Source: Pigmentibacter sp. JX0631 (GTDB lineage Bacteria > Bdellovibrionota_B > Oligoflexia > Silvanigrellales > Silvanigrellaceae). From it: a stretch of 64,000 nt of DNA. Shown here piece by piece: positions 36,636-45,988 of this stretch. Under the pieces are notes generated by a model. It was given only the letters and a program-made list of their open reading frames with translations. It had not been told where the DNA came from and did no database searches. Position 1 is the first letter of the stretch. Each line of letters begins with the position of its first letter. The stretch lies in the NCBI RefSeq assembly GCF_029873255.1, contig NZ_CP123622.1, positions 1,024,501-1,088,500 of the forward strand. The letters are read 5' to 3'. The position numbers were made by a program, and so were the translations under genes.

Positions 36636-36917
36636 ATATTTAAAAAAAATTGCCAAACTATCAATTCTTTTTTCCTACTTACCATATTCTTTACGTTCCA
36701 TGTAATTTGGAGCAAACACATTCCAATTGCAGACATAGAAGCTTATTATTGGGATTGGTCCAGAGATTTATCTCTAGGATACTATGATCATCCAGGAGCA
36801 GTTGCTTGGTTTTGTAGATTAGGAACTTATCTTACAAATGATATAAGTAATTTAAGATTTTTCGTCCCAATTTTTAGTTTATTCACAAATATGTTTTTAA
36901 TTTTATCATATAAATAA
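36636..36917 (+). pseudogene. remnant of a GT39/ArnT-like membrane glycosyltransferase
   Basis: An open plus-strand frame without a good start encodes a hydrophobic segment (FLLTIFFTFHVIW), then IPIADIEAYYWDWSRDLSLGY and YDHPGAVAWFCRLGTYL, and ends at TAA 36915-36917 after about 25 more residues. DEAYYW-WSR-LxxGYxDHPPxVAW is the first periplasmic loop of GT39 and ArnT-type lipid-linked sugar transferases, including the catalytic acidic residue. The normal protein has about 500 residues, so over 80% is missing. The first residue of the DE pair is kept. Confidence 0.65.
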
Positions 36918-37043
36918 TTGTGTAAAATAGTTTTAAAAGTTATTAAAATAAATGAATTTTCAACTAAAGAGGAATTCCACAAAATTAATATTGTAAAAGG
37001 AATCTAAAATTTGCCTGACAATAAAATGGAAGTGATTGATAAC

Positions 37044-37121
37044 TTTTAATTGGTTAAATATTTTTGAAAATTTTTTATTCTTTTAAAAAACTAGTTCCAT
37101 AAATTCTGCCTCTTTTCAAAG
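37044..37121 (-). pseudogene. decayed copy of the 3' end of the S9 peptidase gene
   Basis: The minus strand here aligns over about 70-80 bases, with roughly three quarters identity by eye, to the last 25 codons of the S9 peptidase at 38916-40814. Shared blocks include CCAATTAAAA at the stop and AAAGAAT...AAATTTT. The reading frame is broken by several stops. Both copies have the same orientation and flank the flavoprotein gene. Confidence 0.45.
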
Positions 37122-37141
37122 TAAAATTTATTGACAATATT

Positions 37142-37166
37142 TAAATTTAGAATTATTCTAAATTTA
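37142..37166. repeat. perfect 12-bp inverted repeat (25-base palindrome)
   Basis: TAAATTTAGAAT, a central T, then ATTCTAAATTTA: both 12-base arms match exactly. It lies about 190 bases upstream of the flavoprotein gene. The form is that of a dimeric-repressor operator, for example for a MarR- or TetR-like protein. It is all but GC-free, so it is a poor terminator. A chance palindrome of this length is unlikely but AT-rich DNA raises the odds. Confidence 0.4.
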
Positions 37167-37354
37167 TAATAGTTATATAGATGGCCATCTTAAAACTATT
37201 TGAAAGGCTACTAACTCATAATTAGTTATAAATGCCTTTTATATATAGATATTTTATATGGATATTTTAATCAAATATTTTTTAATAATAGCAGAATTAT
37301 AAGGATGTAGTTTGCTGTTAAACATAGTAAACATTACATGGAGATCTTTATATT

Positions 37355-38866
37355 ATGAAAAAAATATTATTAACATCTTTATCACTATGTATTTTTCAAT
37401 TTAAAGCTTTTGCAGAATATAAAACTAGAGTCATTATTGGAAATGGAACATCAGCGCAAGTATTTCGCAGAACTGCATCAATTGATAACTGGAAAACAAT
37501 TGTCATAGGAGGAAATGGCTTATGGGATAATTTTAAAGAACATAAAATGGGTCAAACAGCCCATATCCTACATTTACCAGGTCAAATAATACCTGCCTTT
37601 ATAAATGCTGATGGCAAAAATAATCTGACCGGATTTCTTGATTCTAGCACTTATCAATTTGAACTTAACAAGTTATCTCAACAAAATAACTATAGAGATA
37701 ATGCAATTGTTTATTCAGAATACTTAGTTAAAAATATTTCAAGAAATGGAAAAAAAGTGATTGTCAATGCTAGTAGCAAAAACATGGATCATATTTCAAT
37801 TCAAGCTGATGAAGTTATTTTAACAACAGGCATTCCTCCACAAAGAAATCTGTCTAATTTAATTCAAGATGCACATAAAAAATCGAACAATCTTGGTTTT
37901 GTCCAAATTCAAGAGGCTGTAGAATACTTAAGTAAAGAAAGCAAGTATTATACAACTGAACCTTTAACTGTAGCATTGTATGGAGGTAGTGCAACTGCTG
38001 CTTGGGTTGCCGATGTAATTGATGAACGCCAGCCTCTTAAATTTTATTGGTTTGCGCGCCCTGGTAAACCAGGTGAAGACAAATTTAAAGAAGCAGCTGT
38101 AGCAGGTGATCGAAATTATCTTATATTAAAAAAAACTGAAGCCATCAGACAAATCAAAGATGTAGAATCAATTATTTATATGTCTGAAGGAGATCTTGAT
38201 GATAAAGGTAATAAATTATCAAAACCAAAAGTAAAAATTAATTTTAATGAAAACTTTGGAAAAGAATCAATCTTTGTAGATCAACTTATTTATGCTTTAG
38301 GCGGTGATCCTAATAGTAAAGAAGGTATAAAAAACATCTTATCTGAAAATCTTAACAATGAACTTATACCAATTCGCGATAATCAATATGTAATTGTTGA
38401 TTATAATTCCCCTAAAAAGGAAACTTATGGTTTAGGATGGACTACTTCAGATGGAATGGTAAAAATTATAGGAACAGCCGCATATAATTTTTCAAGTAGA
38501 AATGGCATACATTCGGTTCAACCTCCAATGGAGACATTGCCTACAAATGGGCAAGTACCTCATGGAATTGCTGTTGCAGCTTCAACAATTTCAGCCTTAA
38601 ATAATTATATTCCAATTATCCAAGATAGAAATGGAAAAATACATTATTCAATGGTGAATATAAATACTGCAAATAGCAACCAATTAGCTTCTTTTATTGC
38701 AATTTACTACCAAGATCTTAAAGAAAAATTTGCAAATTTAGCTGTTGAAAAAATCATTGCAGCAAGATCTAATGCAAGTAAAGCATTTGGTATTTCAGAT
38801 ACTGAGTTTAATGAAATTATAAATTATATAAGATTTTTGCAAAAAGAAACTCTAGATGTAAAATAA
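37355..38866 (+). CDS. exported FAD/NAD(P)-binding oxidoreductase with ComEA-like C-terminal tail
   Basis: A 503-residue protein with a Sec signal peptide (MKKILLTSLSLCIFQFKAFA, cleavage after residue 20), so it acts in the periplasm or outside. A dinucleotide-binding fold follows, with RVIIGNGTSAQVFRR (25-39) and a second loop VALYGGSATAAWVAD near 206-220; ALGGDPNS near 310 is a third flavoprotein-type motif. From residue 434 the chain reads VNINTANSNQL, the signature opening of ComEA-type helix-hairpin-helix domains, followed by helices to the end without the usual LPGIG turn. No clear substrate. A GGAG site lies just before ATG 37355. Confidence 0.65.
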   Translation: MKKILLTSLSLCIFQFKAFAEYKTRVIIGNGTSAQVFRRTASIDNWKTIVIGGNGLWDNFKEHKMGQTAHILHLPGQIIPAFINADGKNNLTGFLDSSTYQFELNKLSQQNNYRDNAIVYSEYLVKNISRNGKKVIVNASSKNMDHISIQADEVILTTGIPPQRNLSNLIQDAHKKSNNLGFVQIQEAVEYLSKESKYYTTEPLTVALYGGSATAAWVADVIDERQPLKFYWFARPGKPGEDKFKEAAVAGDRNYLILKKTEAIRQIKDVESIIYMSEGDLDDKGNKLSKPKVKINFNENFGKESIFVDQLIYALGGDPNSKEGIKNILSENLNNELIPIRDNQYVIVDYNSPKKETYGLGWTTSDGMVKIIGTAAYNFSSRNGIHSVQPPMETLPTNGQVPHGIAVAASTISALNNYIPIIQDRNGKIHYSMVNINTANSNQLASFIAIYYQDLKEKFANLAVEKIIAARSNASKAFGISDTEFNEIINYIRFLQKETLDVK

Positions 38867-38915
38867 CTACTTTCTAATTCATTTCATTTAAAACCAATTA
38901 AAGTCTTTCATGATT

Positions 38916-40814
38916 TTAATTGGATAAATACTTTTGAAAAAATTTTAATTCTTTATCTAAAACTTTTACTATACTTTCGGCTTTTTTAAATCCATGCCCT
39001 TCTCCTGAAAATATATAAACCTCATGATAGATATTATTTTCTTTTAATGCAGTTGCTATCTTTTCGGTTTGTTTAACATTTACAACAGGATCCTTATCAC
39101 CATGAAAGAAAATAATCGGTGTTTTAATTTCATTTGCAGAATTTATTGGAGAACGATTAAAGTATAATTCTTTATCAGTGAGAATTGATCCACCAATTAA
39201 AGATTGATCATAGTATGCTTCAAATTTATGAATATGTTCAGTCATAGCAATTAAATCAGCAATCCCATAAGTACAAGAAGCACAAAGAAATTTATTATTT
39301 TTAACTAATGTAGATAGAAGAGTATATCCACCTGATGAACTTCCTGCTAAAATTACTTTGTCTTTATTTACTAAATTTTTTTGAATCAAATATTTAACTG
39401 CATCCAAACAATCTTCTACATCTTTAATACCCCATTTTCCTTTTAATTCTTCGCGATAAGATCTACCAAATCCCGTGCTACCTCGATAATTAACCTCTAA
39501 ATAAGCAAAGCCCCTACTAGTATAATATTGAATTTTTGGATTCATCAAGCAATCAACATTTGCTGTTGGACCTCCATGAATTTTAACAATCAATGGTGGA
39601 AGATTATTTTCATCCTTTAAATATTCAGGATTAAAAGGAGGATAATAAAATGCATAAACAGATTTATTATCTCGAGCTGTAAATTCAATTTCTTTTGGCT
39701 CTGAAATATAATTAGAAGGAAAGGAATCATCTAAAGATTTTCTCAAAATCTTAAATTTAAATGGTTCTTTTATATTTGAAGAAACAACTGCTAGAGCTAA
39801 TAAACTATTTCCAGCAAACATAACAAACTGATTATTATCTGCAGCAATATTATAAATTGTAGATAAATTATTATTAATTTCAACAAATCCATTATTTTTT
39901 AAATATATTTTTCCTGTTTTCCACATTCCGTTGTCACAAAAAGTAACAATTAAAATATCCTCTTGCAGAAAGGAAAAAGTTCTAGTTCCTGAAATCCACA
40001 TAGGTCTTCCAAAATCACTCTTTTTTTCTAAGATAATTTCGAAAGAATCATTAACTATTTTATATATGTTCCAGTAATTATTTCCATCAAATGTAACAAA
40101 AAGTTCATTTTTGGGACTCCATATTGGCTGGTAACATGCGCCTACTGAAGAATTTAAGATTTTTTTGCTATTAGTTATTATATTTTCAGAAGAAATATCA
40201 GCAACAAAAAGTTCATTATTATCCCACGGCATATTGGGATGATTCCATTGCAACCAACAAAGTTTTTTTCCGTCAGGACTTACAGAAGGATTGCTATAAA
40301 AATCACTACCCGTGAATAATACTTCAGTTTCCTTCGTTACTAAATTTATTCTTACAATTTCTGTTGGAGGAAATTGATTTTGCGTAGAATCATTTTTTCT
40401 CAGACAATATAAAAATTTTCTCTTACTATCTAAAGAAAAATCCGCAAATCTTCCTTCAAAAGGGAACGTAACAGGATTGATTTCTTTAGTGTTTAAATTT
40501 TTATGATAAACCATTCCATCTTTACTATTTGCAAAATAAAGTTGATTCTCTTTTACAAGAAAAGCTCCGCCACCATAACCATGCACCATAGTACCGACTG
40601 AAAATTCAGGCGGTGTTTCATCTTGGATTGAACCATCCGGATGCATAGATACAATAACATTTCTTCCCTTTTCGTCGGGTCTTGATTCTCCCCAGTAAAC
40701 GACGCCATTGTCTATAAATAAATCGGTAAATGAGATTGATTTACTCGCTAAATCTTTTGCCTGAAAAGGGGAATTCCAAAATCCGTAGTCATTTTTATTG
40801 AAGCTTTCTTTCAT
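38916..40814 (-). CDS. prolyl oligopeptidase family serine peptidase (S9C-like)
   Basis: A 632-residue cytosolic peptidase with no signal peptide. Residues 1-370 form a beta-propeller of repeated WD40/PD40-like blades (SPDGKKLCWLQWNHP, WSPKNELFVTFDG). The alpha/beta-hydrolase domain has LIVKIHGGPTANV, the nucleophile in GSSSGG (Ser493), Asp575 in HGDKDPVV and His607 in SGEGHGFKKAE, so the triad is intact. Family members cleave short peptides or acyl-amino acids. It converges on the flavoprotein gene; a worn copy of its 3' end lies on the other side of that gene. Confidence 0.87.
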   Translation of the reverse strand: MKESFNKNDYGFWNSPFQAKDLASKSISFTDLFIDNGVVYWGESRPDEKGRNVIVSMHPDGSIQDETPPEFSVGTMVHGYGGGAFLVKENQLYFANSKDGMVYHKNLNTKEINPVTFPFEGRFADFSLDSKRKFLYCLRKNDSTQNQFPPTEIVRINLVTKETEVLFTGSDFYSNPSVSPDGKKLCWLQWNHPNMPWDNNELFVADISSENIITNSKKILNSSVGACYQPIWSPKNELFVTFDGNNYWNIYKIVNDSFEIILEKKSDFGRPMWISGTRTFSFLQEDILIVTFCDNGMWKTGKIYLKNNGFVEINNNLSTIYNIAADNNQFVMFAGNSLLALAVVSSNIKEPFKFKILRKSLDDSFPSNYISEPKEIEFTARDNKSVYAFYYPPFNPEYLKDENNLPPLIVKIHGGPTANVDCLMNPKIQYYTSRGFAYLEVNYRGSTGFGRSYREELKGKWGIKDVEDCLDAVKYLIQKNLVNKDKVILAGSSSGGYTLLSTLVKNNKFLCASCTYGIADLIAMTEHIHKFEAYYDQSLIGGSILTDKELYFNRSPINSANEIKTPIIFFHGDKDPVVNVKQTEKIATALKENNIYHEVYIFSGEGHGFKKAESIVKVLDKELKFFQKYLSN

Positions 40815-40925
40815 TTTTGCGACCTGTATCTATAAAATAAAATATGTCATGATATTAAAAGAATTCAAATTCTATACCAGAAAGTGAATGTCTCTTTTCT
40901 TAGGTTTAGTTTTAAAGGATATCGT

Positions 40926-41648
40926 GTGAAAAACAAAATAATTTTAATAAGTATTATCGTTCTAGCTTTTTTACTAGCTAGATATCTTAATATAACTACT
41001 AACAGCGAAGAAGAGATAAAAGCCTTTAGCTTTTTTAAAGATCAGATTGATAGTTTAAAATCTCTTTATTTACAAAATAAAATTATTTTTATTATCTTCT
41101 TATCTATTATTTTTTATTTACTAAATATAGCATTTATACCTTTCATTGGCCCCTTTTTTGTTTTATTAGGCGGAGCTTTGTTAGGACCAGTTATCACAAC
41201 TATATTATTTTCTTTTTTGGTCTCTATTTCCTACACTTCATCTTTTTTAATAGTTAGAACAATTTTTATTAAAATTCATTTATTAAAAAAGTTTAATAAA
41301 AAATTTGAATATATAGTTAAAGGATTTGAAAAGGATGGTTGGGTTTATTTATTATCAGTTAGGTTAGCCGCTGTTATACCAGCTATTGCTATTAATATAG
41401 GTATGGGACTTACCCGAATTCCTACAAAACATTTTTATTTTGCAACACAAGTAGGTACTTTACCTATAATAGTTGTTTACTCTTATGCAGGAAGTCAAAT
41501 TCAGCAATTTAAAAGCTTTAATGATCTTATTACCCCTGACTTTCTTCTTATTATGCTATTCATTGCAATTTCTCCAATTGTTTTAAAACTCATAAGTGAA
41601 TTAATTTTAAAAAAACACCCATCTACAAAAAAAAAGATTGACAAGTAA
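40926..41648 (+). CDS. TVP38/TMEM64 (DedA-like) integral membrane protein
   Basis: About 240 residues from GTG 40926, which has AAAGGAT upstream; an earlier GTG at 40884 is unsupported. Five to six hydrophobic segments are visible. FIPFIGPFFVLLGGALLGP and the later VRLAAVIPAIAINIGMGLTRIPTKHFYFATQVGTLP pair (read as two parts) match the TVP38 core: a re-entrant G-rich loop, then RL-P-iP-n-G-t-i-f--t--G--P. These proteins are linked to lipid scrambling or undecaprenyl-phosphate recycling in relatives. It is divergent from the peptidase gene and 100 bases before carA. Confidence 0.78.
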   Translation: MKNKIILISIIVLAFLLARYLNITTNSEEEIKAFSFFKDQIDSLKSLYLQNKIIFIIFLSIIFYLLNIAFIPFIGPFFVLLGGALLGPVITTILFSFLVSISYTSSFLIVRTIFIKIHLLKKFNKKFEYIVKGFEKDGWVYLLSVRLAAVIPAIAINIGMGLTRIPTKHFYFATQVGTLPIIVVYSYAGSQIQQFKSFNDLITPDFLLIMLFIAISPIVLKLISELILKKHPSTKKKIDK

Positions 41649-41680
41649 CAATTTTGAGTGCAATTATAATCCAATTTTTG

Positions 41681-41707
41681 GCTAAATGGTGAGGCCTCGC
41701 ATTTAGT
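41681..41707 (+). promoter_or_regulatory. hairpin upstream of carA
   Basis: GCTAAATG (41681-41688) pairs with CATTTAGT (41700-41707) with one G-T pair, around a core containing the palindrome GAGGCCTC. It ends 43 bases before the carA start and has no T-run. It may stabilise the mRNA end, terminate the upstream gene weakly, or be an operator for arginine or pyrimidine control of carAB-argF. Confidence 0.35.
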
Positions 41708-41750
41708 CGTCAATTTAATTCCTAAAATTATGTTTAATGGAGAAATATTT

Positions 41751-42872
41751 ATGCAGGCATCTTTATTATTAGAAGATGGCTCCTATTTTCATGGCCAAAG
41801 TATTGGATTTCCAATGGAAACCAGCGGAGAAATCGTTTTTAATACTGCTATGACTGGATATGAAGAAGTTTTGTCTGACCCTTCGTATTTAGGACAAATT
41901 GTTCTTTTTACTAATAGTTATATTGGAAATACAGGCATTACTCTCGATGATTTAGAATCAAAACATATGTATGCAGAAGCATTAATTTGCAAGAATATTC
42001 CTGCTTATGCTGACAATTATCGTTCAAAAAAATCCTTGCATGAATTTTTATATAATCAAAAAAAGTCTGCCATTTTTGATCTTGATACCAGATTATTAGT
42101 GCAAAAAATTCGAGATTCAGGCTGCCTTTATGGAATCATTTCAACTACAGATAATGACATCATTTCTTTGAAAGAAAAATTGAAACATACCCAGAAAAAA
42201 AACTTAGCAAATACTGTTTCTATTTATAGCAAAACAGAAAATAATCACTGCATTACTACAAAAGATCAAGAAAAAAAATACAAAGTAGCTGTTTTTGATT
42301 TTGGAATAAAACAAGGAATTCTTGAATGTTTATCTAATTTAGGATGCGATATCTCGCTTATCCAATACCCTTTTTCTATTGAAGCTTTAGATGCCATCCA
42401 ACCGGATGGCATTTTTTTTAGCAATGGTTCAGGAGACCCAAATATTTTAGCAAGTGAAACAAGTATTTTAGAAAACATGCAAAAAATCTTAATAAAATAT
42501 CCTTGCTTTGGTATTTGCCTTGGACATCAATTGATTGGTCTGAGTTTTGGAGCAAAAATTAACAAGCTAAACAATGGACATCATGCTATAAATCACCCAG
42601 TAAAATCATTTCTTACAGTACCTCATAAGGTCATGATAACTTCACAAAATCATAATTTTGTAGTTGATATCGAAAACATAAAAAACGAATTTGAAATAAC
42701 TCATCTCCATTTAAACGATAATACTCTGGCAGGAATGAAGCATAAATTTTTGCCAATTTATTCAGTTCAATTTCATCCTGAAGCAAATCCTGGCCCAAGA
42801 GATGCAGAAGAAATATTTCTATACTTTATTGAATTGATGAATACTTTTAAAAAAGAGAAAAATAATGCCTAA
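41751..42872 (+). CDS. carA: carbamoyl-phosphate synthase small subunit (glutaminase)
   Basis: A 373-residue subunit from ATG 41751, with GGAGA upstream; an earlier ATG at 41730 lacks one. It releases ammonia from glutamine for CarB. The N-terminal domain has LLLEDGSYFHGQSIG and GEIVFNTAMTGYEEVLSDPSY (split across two lines of the motif). The C-terminal class I amidotransferase has FSNGSGDPN, the nucleophile in CFGICLGHQLIG, and the His/Glu pair in VQFHPEANPGP, so the catalytic triad is intact. It overlaps carB by 8 bases. Confidence 0.95.
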   Translation: MQASLLLEDGSYFHGQSIGFPMETSGEIVFNTAMTGYEEVLSDPSYLGQIVLFTNSYIGNTGITLDDLESKHMYAEALICKNIPAYADNYRSKKSLHEFLYNQKKSAIFDLDTRLLVQKIRDSGCLYGIISTTDNDIISLKEKLKHTQKKNLANTVSIYSKTENNHCITTKDQEKKYKVAVFDFGIKQGILECLSNLGCDISLIQYPFSIEALDAIQPDGIFFSNGSGDPNILASETSILENMQKILIKYPCFGICLGHQLIGLSFGAKINKLNNGHHAINHPVKSFLTVPHKVMITSQNHNFVVDIENIKNEFEITHLHLNDNTLAGMKHKFLPIYSVQFHPEANPGPRDAEEIFLYFIELMNTFKKEKNNA

Positions 42873-45800
42873 AAATTTAGACCTTAAAAAAATATTGATT
42901 ATAGGTTCAGGTCCAATTCAAATTGGACAGGGCTGTGAATTTGATTATTCTGGAACACAAGCTTGTCTTGCATTAAAAGCTGAAGGTTATCAAATTATTT
43001 TAATAAATTCTAATCCAGCTACGATTATGACAGATAAAGAAACAGCTGATAAAATTTATATTGAGCCTATAACAATAGAATACGTTTCGAAAATAATTCA
43101 AGATGAACTTCCTGACGCAATCCTTCCTACAATGGGTGGTCAAGTTGCTTTAAATTTATTTATGGAACTTACTGAAAAAGGTATTTTGTCTAAATATAAT
43201 GTAAAAAATATTGGAGTTGATCCTCATACCGTTTCTTTAGCTGAAGATAGAAAACTATTTAAAAATCTAGTTTTAGAATTAGGGTATGATGTAGTAAAAG
43301 GTGATCTTGTTCAAAATAAAGAAGAAGCAATAAAACTAGCTGGAATATTAAATTTCCCGCTAATTATTCGTGCCTCATTTACTTTAGGAGGTACAGGGGG
43401 CGGAATTGCTTATAATCACACGCAATTTCTGCAATTAATTGAAGCCGCATTTTCAGCAAGTGCTAATCATGAAATTTTAATCGAAGAGTCTATTATTGGT
43501 TGGAAAGAATATGAATTAGAAGTTATGCGTGATTGCAATGGAAATTTTGCCGTAATATGTGGTATAGAAAATATCAATCCAATGGGAGTCCACACCGGTG
43601 ACTCTATTACTATAGCTCCATGCGTGACTTTAACTGATAAAGAATATCAATTTTTAAGGAACACAGCAAAAGATATTTTTGAAAAAATTGGAATGAAAAC
43701 CGGTGGAGCTAATATTCAATTTGCAATTCATCCTGACACTGGAAGAGTTGTCGTGATTGAAATGAACCCAAGAGTGTCTCGTAGCTCGGCGTTGGTTTCA
43801 AAAGCTACCGGTTACCCTATAGCAAGAATTTCTGCTAAATTAGCTGTTGGTATTACGTTAGATGAAATAAAAAATGAAATTACGAAATCGACTAGCGCTG
43901 CATTTGAACCCGCAATTGATTATGTCGTGGTAAAAATACCAAGATGGGATTTTGAAAAATATAAAGACGCTGATCCAACTTTAGGAATTCAAATGAAATC
44001 AGTTGGAGAAGTTATTGCATTTGGGCGTTGCTTCAAAGATGCATTTCAAAAAGCTTGGCGTTCTTTAGAACAAAATATTGATGGCTGGCAAAGCTCAAAG
44101 TCTATTTATTCAGAAAATCAGATAAAAAAATTGCTTTCAAATGCGACCCCTAGTTTATTTAGTTATATTAAAGATGCTTTTTATTTAAAAATCTCTATTG
44201 ATGAAATTTATAATTTAACAAAAATCAGCAAATGGTTTTTATATGAGTTAAAAGAATTGTTTGATTGTGAGCAAGAAATAATTCGCGCAAATATTCCTCT
44301 AGAATATTCAACTCTTTTTAAAGCTAAAAGATATGGTTTTAGTAATCAACAAATATCTGAATTAAAAAATTTAGCTGTCGATGAGATAGAACGTTATTTA
44401 ATGAATTATGAAATAAAACCTACTTTTAAAATGGTTGATACTTGCGCCGGAGAATTTGAAGCCCAAACGCCCTATTACTTTAAAACTTATGAATCATTTA
44501 ATGAGAATAAAGTATCTAAAAATAAAAAAATAGTTATTTTAGGAAGCGGCCCTAATCGTATTGGCCAAGGAGTAGAATTTGATTATTCCTGTGTCCATGC
44601 CGTAAAAGCAGTACAGGAATTAGGTTATGAAGCCATTTTAATAAACTCTAATCCGGAAACGGTAAGTACTGATTTTTATATCTCTGATAAATTATATATG
44701 GAACCATTAACTAATGAAGATGTTCTAGATATTTTGCAAGCAGAAAATCCTGCTGGCGTATTAATTCAATTTGGCGGGCAAAGCCCATTAAAATTAGCAA
44801 AAAAAATTGAAAAATCTGGATTTAAAATTCTTGGCACATCATTTAAATCAATAGAGTTAGCTGAAGATAGAAAACTTTTTGGTTCTATTTTACAAAAAAA
44901 TAAAATTGCTGCTCCAAAATTTAGTACCGCTTTGACAAAAGAAGATGCAATTAAAATTGCTGATGAAATTAAATATCCCGTATTAATTCGCCCTTCCTTT
45001 GTTCTTGGTGGGCGTGGAATGGCAATTGTATATACAGAAAAAGAATTGATTGAATATTTTGATCAAGCTCTTGATTTAGATCCTTCAAAACCAGTTTTAA
45101 TTGATAAATATCTTAACGGTGCAATTGAATTTGATATAGACTTATTATGTGATGGAAAAGACATATTTATCCCTGAAATTATGGAGCACATTGAGGAAGC
45201 CGGTATTCATTCTGGAGATAGCAGCTGCATTATTCCGCCCCTGCATGTCAATGCAGAACTTCGTTCGAAAATATTTGAAACCTCTAAAATTCTTGCCCTT
45301 GAATTAGCTGTAATAGGGTTGATGAATATACAATTTGCTCTTTATACCGAAGAATTATATGTTTTAGAAGTAAACCCAAGAAGTTCAAGATCAATCCCAT
45401 TTCTATCCAAAGCAACAGGTATTTCAATGGCAAATCTTGGTACTAAAATTTGCTTAGGAATGGATATAATAAATTTAACACAAAATATTAAATTTAATTC
45501 GCATGAGAAATACTCCTTAAAAGTACCAGTATTCCCTTTTCATAAATTCCCATCTTTTACTCCTAAACTTGGGCCAGAAATGCGTTCTATTGGAGAAGTG
45601 ATGGTTCAAGCAAATACTTTAGGTGAATTATATGCTAAAGGCTTTATTGCCGCCGGATATAATTTAAATTTAAGCGGAGAAATTTTAAATTGCACAAAAG
45701 ATATTTATTTTAAAGTTCTTGAAAACGAACTCGCTATTAATACAAAATTTACCTCAAAAATAATTCATTTAAATAAAAATTCTGATAAAAATAATGTAAT

Positions 45801-45987
45801 AGAAATGATAAAAAATAACAAGATAGCTATTCTTCTAATTTCACTAAAAGATAGTGAAAATTTAGATCTTGAATTCATTCCCCAATTATTAAAAGTTGCA
45901 GTTCAATATAAAGTTCCAATTGCTTCAACTACTCGTTCAACTTATTCAGCTCTAAAAGCTTTATTATTTTTAAATGAGGGAATGTAA
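42865..45987 (+). CDS. carB: carbamoyl-phosphate synthase large subunit
   Basis: A 1040-residue enzyme, slightly short of the usual 1070. Two homologous ATP-grasp halves are visible: ILIIGSGPIQIGQGCEFDYSGTQ opens the first and VILGSGPNRIGQGVEFDYS the second. SFTLGGTGGG and SFVLGGRGMA are the ATP loops, and MNPRVSRSSALVSKATGYP and VNPRSSRSIPFLSKATG the metal-binding loops. The C-terminal MGS-like allosteric domain is shorter than usual, which may mean weaker or different UMP/ornithine control. It feeds argF immediately downstream and pyrimidine synthesis. Confidence 0.95.
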   Translation: MPKNLDLKKILIIGSGPIQIGQGCEFDYSGTQACLALKAEGYQIILINSNPATIMTDKETADKIYIEPITIEYVSKIIQDELPDAILPTMGGQVALNLFMELTEKGILSKYNVKNIGVDPHTVSLAEDRKLFKNLVLELGYDVVKGDLVQNKEEAIKLAGILNFPLIIRASFTLGGTGGGIAYNHTQFLQLIEAAFSASANHEILIEESIIGWKEYELEVMRDCNGNFAVICGIENINPMGVHTGDSITIAPCVTLTDKEYQFLRNTAKDIFEKIGMKTGGANIQFAIHPDTGRVVVIEMNPRVSRSSALVSKATGYPIARISAKLAVGITLDEIKNEITKSTSAAFEPAIDYVVVKIPRWDFEKYKDADPTLGIQMKSVGEVIAFGRCFKDAFQKAWRSLEQNIDGWQSSKSIYSENQIKKLLSNATPSLFSYIKDAFYLKISIDEIYNLTKISKWFLYELKELFDCEQEIIRANIPLEYSTLFKAKRYGFSNQQISELKNLAVDEIERYLMNYEIKPTFKMVDTCAGEFEAQTPYYFKTYESFNENKVSKNKKIVILGSGPNRIGQGVEFDYSCVHAVKAVQELGYEAILINSNPETVSTDFYISDKLYMEPLTNEDVLDILQAENPAGVLIQFGGQSPLKLAKKIEKSGFKILGTSFKSIELAEDRKLFGSILQKNKIAAPKFSTALTKEDAIKIADEIKYPVLIRPSFVLGGRGMAIVYTEKELIEYFDQALDLDPSKPVLIDKYLNGAIEFDIDLLCDGKDIFIPEIMEHIEEAGIHSGDSSCIIPPLHVNAELRSKIFETSKILALELAVIGLMNIQFALYTEELYVLEVNPRSSRSIPFLSKATGISMANLGTKICLGMDIINLTQNIKFNSHEKYSLKVPVFPFHKFPSFTPKLGPEMRSIGEVMVQANTLGELYAKGFIAAGYNLNLSGEILNCTKDIYFKVLENELAINTKFTSKIIHLNKNSDKNNVIEMIKNNKIAILLISLKDSENLDLEFIPQLLKVAVQYKVPIASTTRSTYSALKALLFLNEGM

Positions 45988-45988
45988 C

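Larger units (their letters stand above)
36501..37354. other. 850-base intergenic stretch holding gene remnants
   Basis: There is no intact gene. It contains a glycosyltransferase-39 fragment (36636-36917), a decayed copy of the end of the nearby S9 peptidase gene (37044-37121), and a perfect palindrome (37142-37166). The last 190 bases presumably hold the promoter of the flavoprotein gene at 37355. Confidence 0.6.
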
